Below, piece after piece: positions 36,844 to 47,650 of a stretch of 64,000 nucleotides of DNA. Position numbers and translations under genes: made by a program. Below the pieces are notes generated by a model. That model ran no database searches and was not told the DNA's origin. It saw only the letters and a list, made by a program, of their open reading frames with translations. This DNA is from Phytoseiulus persimilis. Its lineage: Eukaryota; Arthropoda; Arachnida; Mesostigmata; Phytoseiidae. Positions within the stretch are counted from its first letter, which is position 1, and the number at the start of each line of letters is the position of its first letter. Location: contig CM075101.1 in NCBI GenBank assembly GCA_037576195.1, forward strand, positions 14,446,001-14,510,000, read 5' to 3'.

Positions 36844-39800
36844 AATCGGCCGCCATACGACGACATGTCCGGACTGAACATCCTGCTGCGAACATAGGAG
36901 CGGGTCATACCTCGCAGACACACTCAAGATGAGCGTTTCCAGCGTGCAGCGGCTCTTTTCATCTCGGACCCGAAGAGAGCGAACGAAAGTGTTCCCTTGT
37001 CTCCGCGAATTGTACATAATCCGTATAGCCACACGAGAGTGGCTGATGCTGTGATAGCTGGTTTGAGGACTGGGCAAGGATGAGAAAAAGCTGTCGAAAT
37101 GCCCTGTGCGGAACCCACATATTCTTCCAAATGTATGATACCTTTAAAGAACTGATGTAGCTACTTTGACCGCGATTGCTCATGAAGCTCCTAATGATAG
37201 TGTAAATCAGAAGCCTGTCTGAGGAACTCTGCCGGTGATGGGCGCCGCTCCGCTCGCTGCCAATCACTCATCGCGCTCCCTCGAACTGGACCGGCCTTTT
37301 TCAGCTTATTTGAACGAAGAGCCCACGAATCAGAAGGAGAAAACTTGTATTTACTCCGTATCTGTAAATACCGTCGCGGCGGAAACTGAATGACTTCTCC
37401 TCTAAATGTCTCGGTACTTACTGATGCATTGATTCACCCTGTCGATGACTCTTTCTCGGACTCCCAAATATGCGCGTCGCCTCCCAGCTTTCGGCGTCGG
37501 TGCTTTGTGACGCAAGAAACCCCGCGTCCAATCCCCTTCTTAGGCGTAGGAATCCTCCGCCGACGATTTCTCGAGCAAGATATGGAGTTTCTGACAGCGT
37601 TGGGCGTCATTTCGTTCCATCATTTTCGATTTCACTGAGCGCCTCTGTTCCTAGATACGGAGCCCTACAAATCGTCGATATCCATTGGAAAAGCTGCTGG
37701 TGTGGAAGAATCTGTATTTCGGCAGATTTCTCGAACACATATCGAATTTTCTGAGCTTGCTCCTGGAGGCCTGGATTCTCCGGGGGGCTGCCGCCTCGTG
37801 CGCGTCGTATCACTGGCACGTGGCATGCCGGGGGCCGGGACACACCGAAATCACCAATCCTCTCTCCGAGTTTCGAAGAATAATTCTTAGTGCCGCAGCC
37901 GCGTTGTGCATATTTACTTTCGTCAGCGGATAGCGTAGCGACAGATTCCTCACCTGATTACATTTTGTTAGCAATATGAGAATAAAAGCAAGCGAATTAA
38001 TATAAGGAGATGATAATGACGATACTTGAAAATAGTGTCTATACCGATGAGAGAATGACTGTCAAAGACGAATAAAGAAATTAAGCTTCTGAAACATCCG
38101 CGCAGCGTTCATGAATAACTGAGGAGTGATTGAAGCATTGAGGTACACACGCTCACTAGATGCGGTGAAGAAGCGGGGCGTCTTCTAAGACCTTAAAGAG
38201 CGATCAGGCACGGCTAAATTTTCGAGGTTTTCCTGAGGCTTAGCCTCGAGGCGGGGAACGATCCGTCGAAGCTCGTGTGGAAATTTGGGATAAACTGTAC
38301 AATACGTCGGTTTAATTCCGTAGCAGTAAAAGTGGGTCGCCTTCGAACTTTATGCGTAGTCGGATTCGATGTTAGGATCCACTTCATAGTCGACTCATAC
38401 TCCTCTCACGATCGCGAACGTCAACAGCGGAGTAAGCGGGAGTCAGCGAGGTACAGAGTCCGCATTTCATGCCGTTGCTCCATCTGGATCGCCTTACCTA
38501 ACATGACTGAGCCCAGCCCGACCCGCGTCTCTGTCAGCTCTACGCGGCTCTGAGAAACCCTTGTCCGCTGCCATGCTACGCACACCACGAGAATGGATTC
38601 GGGGAATGCTGTTCTGCATGTGTGCTTGGAACATCTGCTATCAAGGAATGCGCTAGGCTTTTGCGGCCTTTCAGTTCTCACTTTCTGCGGCTAAACAGTT
38701 CTGGATGCCTCGTTCTAGCCCGTCGAACCAGCCTGAAGAGCCTCGCGATCGGGGATTAGTCGTGGAACTGGGTTACGGCAATCTGAGTGTCGGTAGAACA
38801 AATTCCGGTGAACTTGATACACTTCGATTCGAACAAAGGCCTGCGGCTAGTGTATTCTTCAACATCCTTGATCAGAGAAGAAGATTCGTCAGCTAGACAG
38901 AGAACTCCAACACCGGATAGCCAGATGATACAGGCGGAGCATTTTCGGCATTTGGTAGTGCAGCGTCATCGAGAAGAAGAGTCCCTAGCGTGCGTCCAGG
39001 CACAACTCTTCCCCCTGTGAATGCACAACTGCTCTTCGTGCGTGGAGCGGATTAGTGCCGTTCACTTCTCCGGATGCGATTCGCGGAGCAGAGCTTCACT
39101 TCAGCTCATAAACAGCTGCAGTTGGAGGAGCGCTGCGCAAACGAGGCACGAAGGAACAGTTGCTACGACATTCAACAACGAACGGCTTACATATTTGAAT
39201 GAGTCGGCTCCCCCGCGCCGCCAGTCAGGAGAGAAGAAAAAACTAACCCAACGAAACCGTTCCAACCATTTCCATAATATATTGGATAGAGAGTGGCTCG
39301 CTCGTTCGTGTGTCGGCCGGCCGCTCTCGGTCCCGGCTCTGGAAAAATAAACGCTGGCAGCCACTATCGGATTTGCTTGGAACAACTTATTCCAATGCGC
39401 TCGTCGAATGACGGATTCGAAAATGACGATGACGACAGGGACCATGGACACGGAGGCGATCAAATTTGGTGACAGGCGAAAATACGACCAACCGACAAAC
39501 GAGTGTGTGAGGCTGTATGACAATGGTGGAGCTCCAAGGTCTTTGCATGTAGGGCAAGAGAGAAAGGCGGTACAGCCTAGATGCGTCTGGATCCAACTCA
39601 CGATTATAACCAAATGCGAATATCTTGGGCGGCTAGTTGGAGCGGGCCCGGAGCGAGCGCGGGACGATTTCATCGCTGGAGCTTATCCCAACTTCAACGC
39701 CGGAAATGATTCGATCCGGACCGTCGCGCCGAACGAACTTCCAGCGCGCACGGCCGCCAAGTTGACTCACGTATTCGACTCATACGGCGAGCTGCGCGGC

Positions 39801-40317
39801 AATCAATGCTCTCACTGCGTTGGTGTTCATCCATCTGGACGGACCAGACCTATTCCCTGTTGCAGGGCTCCAAGTGTGCTGTATCTGTCGAGAGGTTACA
39901 TCACAGATGGCACCACAACTGGGTTCGGAACGCTCCCGAGCTAGTTTCAGGTTTCTCAGAAGCATATGACTGATCCGGTGACTTCTGCATATGTTCGCGA
40001 ATAAGGAGATTTGATGCGCCACGGATCAGACCCGATGACACGGTTCAACATCCATCATTTGGATCTGGAATAGCATGTCGCATCTGAGACTGGACTCGGC
40101 ATTGCGAGGAACGAGGAAGAGAAGAGCGAACTCGAGAAAAAAGGGAATGAGCGAAGCGGATCAGGGGACCTGTATCGTTCAATGGCTCCGCGCCTTCGTC
40201 GAACTTCGGGCGTCAGGAATCGGTTCCTTCATGAGAATCATCGTCTCGTCGGACATAATCCTTTTCATTCTCATTGTAACGCGTTCTCTTCTTGATGTCA
40301 TCAATAGGAATCGTGTA
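36844..40317. other. Attractin 3' flank and spacer
   Basis: The first 1.1-1.2 kb is probably 3'UTR, with AATAAA signals at 37981 and 38071. The rest holds only short open frames on both strands (for example plus 39408-39944, minus 39101-39673), which overlap each other and show no family features. Confidence 0.45.
37981..37986 (+). terminator. Candidate poly(A) signal of attractin
   Basis: AATAAA lies 1.14 kb past the attractin stop in a locally A-rich stretch; a second AATAAA is at 38071-38076. These are the first canonical signals I noticed downstream of the stop. Assignment is by position only. Confidence 0.4.
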
Positions 40318-40357
40318 AGTTCGTTCAACACAACATCGATGTTGTGTTGAACGAACT
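40318..40357. repeat. Perfect 40-bp palindrome
   Basis: The sequence starting AGTTCGTTCAACACAACATC is followed at once by its exact reverse complement, with no spacer; the centre is ATCGAT. It lies a few bases beyond the 3' end of the retrotransposon fragment. The left half overlaps a splice-donor-like gtaagt at 40316-40321. It could be a foldback remnant, a template-switch product, or an assembly or cloning artefact. Confidence 0.95.
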
Positions 40358-40359
40358 CA

Positions 40360-41747
40360 CATTCGATTTTTAATAATAACAGATTTATTGCGTGTTAGTT
40401 ACACATGGTGCTCTGTACCTCCCAGTTTGTCGAGTCCGGGTCTCATCTCACACACTATAGCATGATATCTTGGACAGCTCTGACCGCAGTATTTACATGA
40501 ACACATATCACTTGGCGCATGACAATCCTCTCTACTACACAGTTGATCGTGGAACCCGTGTATGAGGTACCTAGCGAAGAGGTGCCTTCTTGGGTACATT
40601 GTGGCACTCCATATTCCGCGGCGTTTGAGGATCGGATCCCCTTTAAGCTCCGTGCTTACCGCCCGACCTTATGCTTCCAATCCTTGATGATTTCGAGGAA
40701 GGTCGGCGTATTTTCTGTCTTGAGTCTTCTTCTCATGATCTCCACAAAGGGTACATCACTGTCCGACAGCACGTACAAGTAGCGATTTCGTGCGCTTTTG
40801 TGGACTCGAAAGGCTCGTTTGAGATAAGTGCAGTAGCAGCTCTCGAGTTCTCGGAAATTTCTCACTGTGAGATGTCTCCATACGCGGCCCATACCGTGAG
40901 AGAGTTTTGGTAGGGCTTTTATGAGAAACAACTTCACGGCGGTGGGGATAGACAGTTTGTAGGGGTCCCCGGTGTCTCCGTACATCGTAGCGATCGTCTT
41001 GCAGCAAACCTCTTGGACATGCTCCGTGAAGCCGAGGTATTCTGCTGATGACACGAATTCCAATTGGTTTCCTTTCCACAAAATTCGGTCATCTCGGCTG
41101 AGTCGGCCTCCTCGTCTAATCTTCATCACCGTTGTCTTCGAAGCATTGAGTCGTTGTCCTTCCTCCTCAAGATGTTCGCTCAATACGTCGAGCATCTTTT
41201 GGAGTTTGCTCCGGCTTCGATGGAGAATGATAATGTTATCCGCAAACATTGCGATCGTCCCTGTTCTACATTCGTCAATGACCTTCGCGGGGAGCTCTGC
41301 AAGTAGGAGTGAGAACCCCGTGCAGCTTAGTGGATCGCCTTGTGGTGTTCCGCGGTTCTGTTGTATGTCAACGCTGATTCCTGCTCCGATGTTGACTTCA
41401 AGGGAGTCTTCGTGGTAGAAACTCTCAATGACTTTGAGAAGTTGCCCATTGACTCCTGCTCGCTTGAAGGCGCTTACCATTCTCTGTCTTGGTGCTGAGT
41501 CGAAAGCTTTCTGACAGTCTATCAGAATGGCATACGTATGCCCCTTCGTGGCGAGACTTCTCTCTATTTCCGACATCACGACATTCGATTTTTGATGTAC
41601 AATTGAGAAATCAGATAAATTAAAACTTCTGCGACAAACTTTTGTGTGAACCCCAGCAGAGTCGGCGTACCGTTTCCGTCCTTGCCAGGAAGGTTGCAGG
41701 AAGAGATTTTCTCCCGATTCAACGCGGATTCCTTGCCAGAATATCAT
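40360..41747 (-). mobile_element. Non-LTR retrotransposon fragment, reverse transcriptase, inactive
   Basis: A 363-codon minus-strand frame (41747-40656) carries LINE-type reverse transcriptase blocks: AILIDCQKAFDSAPRQRM (first catalytic Asp), RGTPQGDPLSC, FADNIIILHRS, EEGQRLNASKTTVMKI and SAEYLGF. The 3' end continues after a frameshift near 40655 into minus 40599-40399, which has a Cys/His cluster (CSREDCHAPSDMCSCKYCGQ) like the C-terminal zinc finger of many LINE proteins, followed by AATAAA at 40389-40384. The 5' part, including any endonuclease and the RT fingers, is missing. The active site reads FADN where F/YADD is expected, so the second metal-binding Asp is lost. With the frameshift, the copy is dead. 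I cannot assign the clade securely. Confidence 0.85.
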
Positions 41748-44660
41748 ATTTCACACTTGAGACTAATAAAATCAGTTGTCTGAGATTGCCACGAGGTTCC
41801 GGGGATTTCCGAACTATCGCCCGCGCCTATTCAACAATGAATATCCGAGTCGAATCCCGTGTCCAGGAAGATTCTTACCTAGGGCGTGTTTGCCCCAAAG
41901 CTGCTGACCCATCCAGCGGATGTATACCTGTTGCAACTGCTGTCGGCGCTGCGTGAGAAGTTTGGAAATATAGGAACGGTGAGTCAAATGAGCCATCGCA
42001 CTTACCTTCTGTCGATTCCTTCAGGTCCCTCTATTTCCGCTCATTCTGCTAACGGTTAGCATCGACCGGACATGCGATGTGAATAGATAGCGACTTCGTT
42101 TTACGCATCACGTGAGATGACGGGCAGCACAGAGGAGTTGTTCGATACGTCCACCTCTTTTCCGCTCCGCTCTAGAGCCCCATGGATGACTACGTCCGCG
42201 AGCATCTCAATAATCGACCCTTTCGGTCATCTAAATCTTGTATCCAAAGAGCTGTGAGTGATAAAATTAACTGCGGAAGTCAACTGTTTACGAATCTCGA
42301 GATGGCTCCGCGGAAACTTCTAATCGCGTCAGCAGTTAACTGCTAACGTTTGCGGTTGGGGAATGGATCCCAGAATGGAGGTGGATGCTTGAGTGTGAAC
42401 GCCGCCTCTTCAGACAGGGTTATGCAGAGCATCCCTGATCTTAAAAATAAGAGTCCGGGGTCCACAAGAGCACAGATGGAGCTTAATCCAGGAGGGTCCA
42501 TGTAATGAGAGATGATCGGCGTATAACTGAGTCGTTCCTGTAAGCTGCTCAGAGAAGGGATCCCTCATCGCTGAACCGAGAAGCGAGTACTATGGCGTGT
42601 CCCTAAGTGTGATCGATAGATGTCCCCTTGGATGCCAACGCATTCCACCCACAATCCGCAAGGTCCACCCTGTTCTTTTCTAGCATCCCGCCCGCGATCG
42701 ATTCCGCGGGGCAACCCCGGTACAGGGCTAGGAAACTTGGACAATTTCTTTCCACCCAATAACGACGAGACTTTGGTTACGGTAACACTTCCTCGGTTTA
42801 TTAGTGCCGCACTGTTAGGTCGTTTTGCGTCCGCGCACGTTGGCGCTCAATGTATCACCAGTGTGTTGACGCGTTGCTTTCTCAGCTGAGCGTTGGCCTA
42901 TGCTCGTGCTTCCCATCGAATTTCTCACGGCGACTTCAAACATCGGCGTAGCCGCTAGGAACGTTCAACACTTATGTTTCTTTATCATCTTTGTTTTCCT
43001 TATTCCATCTCGACTTCACCTTCTCATGTTCAGACTCTCAGTTTCCATGGGTCATTGTCGTCATCAATTACAGTTTCATCGTCTCCGATCGCTCTCTGAT
43101 CAGAGAGTCGGTGGTTGTCAAATATTATTACATGCTTCTGACTGATCATTATCGTCAATGTTATTATTCTCATTATCATCATTCTTACTTTCTCTTGTTC
43201 TCTCTCCCTCTTTCTCGCTTACTAGTCTGTGGTAATACATATAAACCTAAACTAACACACGGGCATTCGGACTGTGTTGCTTTTGTGTTTTATTTTCTAC
43301 GAAACTATACCTACGTTATCCTCTGATTGACAGTAGCTACGTTGACTCATGATTGGGGGCTACCGTTTAGGTACAATGTGTTTGTGTGATGTTTTCGGGA
43401 TTCAATTCTTGTCTTCTTTTTCTGTCTTTGACCGCAGCCACCTGGAATGTCCCGGTGCAGCTCAAGCCGCAGTTGATGTCCTTCCCGTTGATCACATTTT
43501 GATCAAATTGTAGCTTATTTTGCTTCGCGGTCCTTAGAGTTTTGCACGAATAGTTGCAATCGCAGTCGAGAATCGTTGGAACCAGTCTTCATCGTGACGC
43601 GTCTCAACCGATCAAGACTTTGTGTTCTCGAGGGAAAGAACCGAATCGAGTTCCTCCTGATGACGTTAGCCCGAAAAGTTTCCCAGAGTATTCCCATGAT
43701 GGAAAAAAGTGACTTGCATGTTCACGCACAACTTCAACCAAACGACGCTTACCCAAACAGTATTCAACAAAATTCGACGCGTTCAGCTCTATCCGAAGCC
43801 AGAATCTGAGGCATGTCTTCGGCGTGTTGTTTCCGCGTCTTTGTCTGAAGTCACACGATCATCGGGGGTCTCTAATACGTCTCAACATCTTGGTTACAGT
43901 CTACGGTTTCGTTTTATCACATGGTGATAGAAATAGAACAGGGAGCAATAACGAGGTCCAGGGAAACAATCAACTTGAACAGTCAACAATGATTCACGGC
44001 AACGACGATCGTATCTCGCTCGTCGCCTGCTCGGCCAGGAGAAGCTCGAGCTCAACAGATCCGCTAGAGGAAATGCAAACACCTCGGTCAACAAACGCTT
44101 GTAGTTGCCGTGACCTTCGACGTTGTTCCTGCCGTCGATGGGGCATTCCTCCCCGGTCCGCACCGCCATGATGCGACTCCCCAACGAACTCACCCGTCGT
44201 CGGGTTCGTTCGTGCATCAGCAGAAATACGAACAAGGGTGCCGAGGTATGAATTCGACGCTCGATAGGCGCTCCCTCGAACTTCGATTGGTTATAATGAT
44301 CGGGGGAGGGGCCGCTTCAATGAATAGCGGTGGTGTCCGAGGCGACGACAACAGGGATGATCACAATTGGGATGGGGGAGGTGGCACCATTCAAGTTTGT
44401 GATGAATGAGGTTCTTGGGCACGGAACAAATTCCCTCCCCATCGCGCCTCCGGTAGCAAATGCAGATACGCTCCGGTCGAGCTACTGGTTCGAGATCAGA
44501 CGACGGATGGTGGCCTTCGGATCGGCCTTGATGGCCCGTGGGAAGGAAACACAGCTGTTCGCTCCGTCTTCCCCTCCGATCCGCCCGTTCGCCTGCCGGC
44601 GCGCACGCTCGCCTATCCGCTCCTTCTCCTCAGTCCCTGCCGCCCGTTGGGCCTGCCCAG
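41748..44660. other. Spacer, partly AT-rich, no recognisable gene
   Basis: Between 42950 and 43330 the plus strand is T-rich (frequent TTTCTT, TTATTATT, ATCATC), unlike its neighbours. A 16-bp palindrome, CTCTCTGATCAGAGAG, lies near 43092. No conserved frame is seen. Confidence 0.45.
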
Positions 44661-44897
44661 ATCCAGGCAGGCAGGGGCTCGAAACAGTCTCCTGAAGCGA
44701 TTCGAATCGAGCCGCCAGCCATTGACAGCGCGGCCGTAATCGACGAAGGCCCACCACCAAGGGAAGCTCACGTACAGCTATCAATCGAGCCTCGATATGT
44801 CGGCGGCCACAACAATCAAACTCCGCGCCGTCTGGAATTAAACTCTCCCATCGTCCCTTCAGAAGCCGCCGTGACGCGATTTCAACGGAACCTGTGA
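44661..44897 (+). CDS. Candidate terminal coding exon, function unknown
   Basis: A pyrimidine-rich tract ending GTTGGGCCTGCCCAG gives a good acceptor. The frame that follows runs 78 codons to TGA and includes SPEAIRIEPPAIDSAAV and QTPRRLELNSPIVPSEA. The peptide is disordered-looking, and I do not recognise it. The long T-rich stretch after the stop resembles a 3'UTR, which supports a terminal exon. No upstream exon is identified, and the minus strand is also open here, so this is a guess. Confidence 0.25.
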   Translation: MQAGRGSKQSPEAIRIEPPAIDSAAVIDEGPPPREAHVQLSIEPRYVGGHNNQTPRRLELNSPIVPSEAAVTRFQRNL

Positions 44898-47650
44898 TAC
44901 AAACGATCTCGGGGAACACTCGAAAGCTAGCTTTGGATGGCTTCTCGATCTTGAAAATACAAAGTTCAGGGCTTCAATTGTTCTTTCGATTCGGTTCGAC
45001 CACGCCACCCTTTTGTTGTGGGCTGCAGGGCAGAAAACGCCATCTCTTTCTGGTGTGGTGTGATGATACGGTCGTGTCTTCCGAAGGTCGGAAACCTGTT
45101 TGAGCCAGTTGCTTCTCGAAACTTCTTTCGTAGTGGTAACCTTGTACTAATACATGTTCATTTGTCGAGTGTAGATTTCAAGGCTGTAAGTTGGGCTTAG
45201 TTTGCGGATCGCTTAGTTCAGTCTTTAATGTATGTGTGTTCGTTTGTGTGTATGTATGTAAATTCGTTTGTGTGTGTGTATGTGTGTGTGTGACCGCAGA
45301 TGATCCGCTCAGCTCAGCGGCGAATTTCGGAGTACGGAGTGGAACAGAGCGATGAATTAGAGCCTGAGAGCTTCGATCGTTTCCGCCAGGTGGGCAGCTC
45401 GAGTTTGACAGACACGTGCCCAACCTGTTCAGGAGTTCGCTCATATATCCATGCACTCGTCGAATCGACTGTCGACCGTCCCCTTGATTGACTGTTCGTT
45501 GTGAAACTTTGGTCTGAGTTGGAGCCCGGAGAAGACCGAACGAATTCAGTCGAAGGGTAACGAGCAACGGTTGCCCATGTAACTCGCTCTTGTTTCTTTG
45601 TACTCGATGTAATATTGGAATATAGAGCTCCATGTGGAAAGGCTCCTTCTGCGTTGCCTCCGCCAATCAGGCAGCAGAGGTAATCAGAGATACCGGGAAC
45701 ATTTTCGGCGAAAGAATCGCTGCGAAAGTATAACCACCCTGCAAGATTCGCCCCGTCTCAACCGACTCCGGGTCGACAACACGTTCAATCGCCTTTCAAA
45801 AGTCAGCTTTGTACCATCAGCGTGTTCCGCGACCATCCACCAAATCCTTGATTCCAAGCTGACCGAATGGTTGTTCTGTTAATTCGTTTTTTTTCCCCTC
45901 AATTCCACTCCTTCGGTCTGCCAGTTAGTTGATCTGTGCTTTGTTGATGGCAATTTGTTTCGGATTCGGTCCGATACGCAGTGAGCAAACCGGCTTCCCC
46001 GTTTCCTCGCGAAGGTCGCGCAAAGGGCGCGCAACGTTGTCCCAGTCGATGATGTAATGGTCATGAACCGAATCTAACTCTGATTTGTGCTTGGCTTCGA
46101 GTTCGGAAACTCTCGACAGTTGATGTCGAAGTCGCCAGTATCACTCAGAAGTGGGTCTGAGAGCTTCCAGGGAACGAAGGGAGCTCGCATGCTCGGAGAA
46201 CTGATCCAGAGCTCAGCGGATCGCCTCGCTCCGCAACAGGTCGTGGTGTTCCGACTGCACCCAAGAATCCGATCATTTATTCTTGGAACTGCTCGAATCC
46301 GAGACCCGGCGCGTCTACAGGTGTTAAAGTTTGTAAGAGTTTGTGTTATGTTGAGGGTCTCCCGATTGACGTTTGATCCTACTTGTTCTGTTTGTTGTAT
46401 TGGGTGTGCCTGTGTTAAACACATTGTGTAGTTGAGATTGTTGCCGCTGCTGCTGCAGGTGGGGAGTTATGCCCGTTGTGTGGCTAGCCGCCTTCTATGT
46501 GCTACGATAAATTATGTTTGTATATGATCTAAAACTAGACTCTATATTCTGTGTTGCTTTCATTGCTGTTCATTCTACAGGATAGCCTCATTCTTGTCCT
46601 TCTCCTCTCTGCATGCTCCTCCGGATGTGTACGCCGACCTTGCTCGCTGCTTGTAATTGAACTCCTCCGAGTTAACAGATAGTTCCTACTTAGTAGTTAG
46701 ATATATTCCATAAACTCAACTCATAGCAACTCTCTGATCTCTTTCTTTCCGTATTTTTCGTCGTTGTTCACTAGAGCTAGTTAACACCTTGATAGTGCTT
46801 GCGTTCAACACTGTCTCTCCTCTCCATCGTCCAATAGCCCGTCTTCATTCGTTACCCCTCGTTGATCTACTTCATCTCCGGGAGTAAGTGAACAGCTTGA
46901 TGAGCGTCCGTCTCTCTGTTTTCATCCCACGATCCTCACCGATCTCTCTGCGGCCTCTGTCGATGCTCTTCCATAGCACAGATACAAAATATTTCATGCT
47001 CGTCGGTCTCCTCAATCTCTGAATTATGACTCCACTCTTTTAAGATCGTTCTATCGCGACTGAACGGTGTCGCTCGCACTCAAACTTCGCATTCTCTCAT
47101 CCTTTTGCCCTCTTTCCCAACTTATGGTGTGAACTTGTTGTTCTGCCGATCGCCGTCAATCAGATCCGGTGATATAGGTATCAACGAAGTGATAATTAAC
47201 TCAGTTATGACTATGAGAATGATTGCTTTCTCCTGTTCGTTGGATCAACTGTGTGGAGATTGGCTCTACGACTGATGGATTGGAATTATCAAGGCGCAGC
47301 ATGTATTCGACTGATTCGGTTCCCCACAGGCATCGTGTTGGATTGTGTGTTCCGTGTATTTCAGGATCCTGCGTTGTCTGTGTCGCTGAGGGAACTTCGA
47401 GAACCCTGCTCGATCGATTGTATGGTTGGTTCCAGAGTGGGAAGTCTCTCCCGCAGTCGATCAGCAAGTATTGTGTCTCCGAGATCAAACTATCTACTTG
47501 CGGGTCGACCTGCTAGCCACATGACAACGCCAACTCTGCAGTTTGATAGTCCTTTCTCCTGCCGAACTTTACTCGCCCATGGTTGCCATCGCCGTCCACC
47601 GTCTATGTTATTATGATTATCATTGACGTGATCCTTGTGCCAGCAGCTGA
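44898..47650 (+). other. T-rich stretch resembling a long 3'UTR
   Basis: The plus strand is T/TG-rich with few long frames, contains a GT-type microsatellite, and differs in texture from the CpG-rich spacers around it. If the candidate exon ending at 44897 is real, this could be its 3'UTR. No single poly(A) signal stands out. It may instead be ordinary intergenic DNA. Confidence 0.2.
45227..45294. repeat. GT-type microsatellite
   Basis: Interrupted GT/ATGT units (TGTGTTCGTTTGTGTGTATG and onward to TGTGTGTGTGTG) run for about 65 bp. Confidence 0.85.

Noticed and set aside
39101..39944. Long overlapping frames on both strands
   Set aside because: Both strands are open over the same bases and neither shows conservation features.
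40972..41418. 148-codon plus-strand frame
   Set aside because: Antisense to the reverse transcriptase frame.
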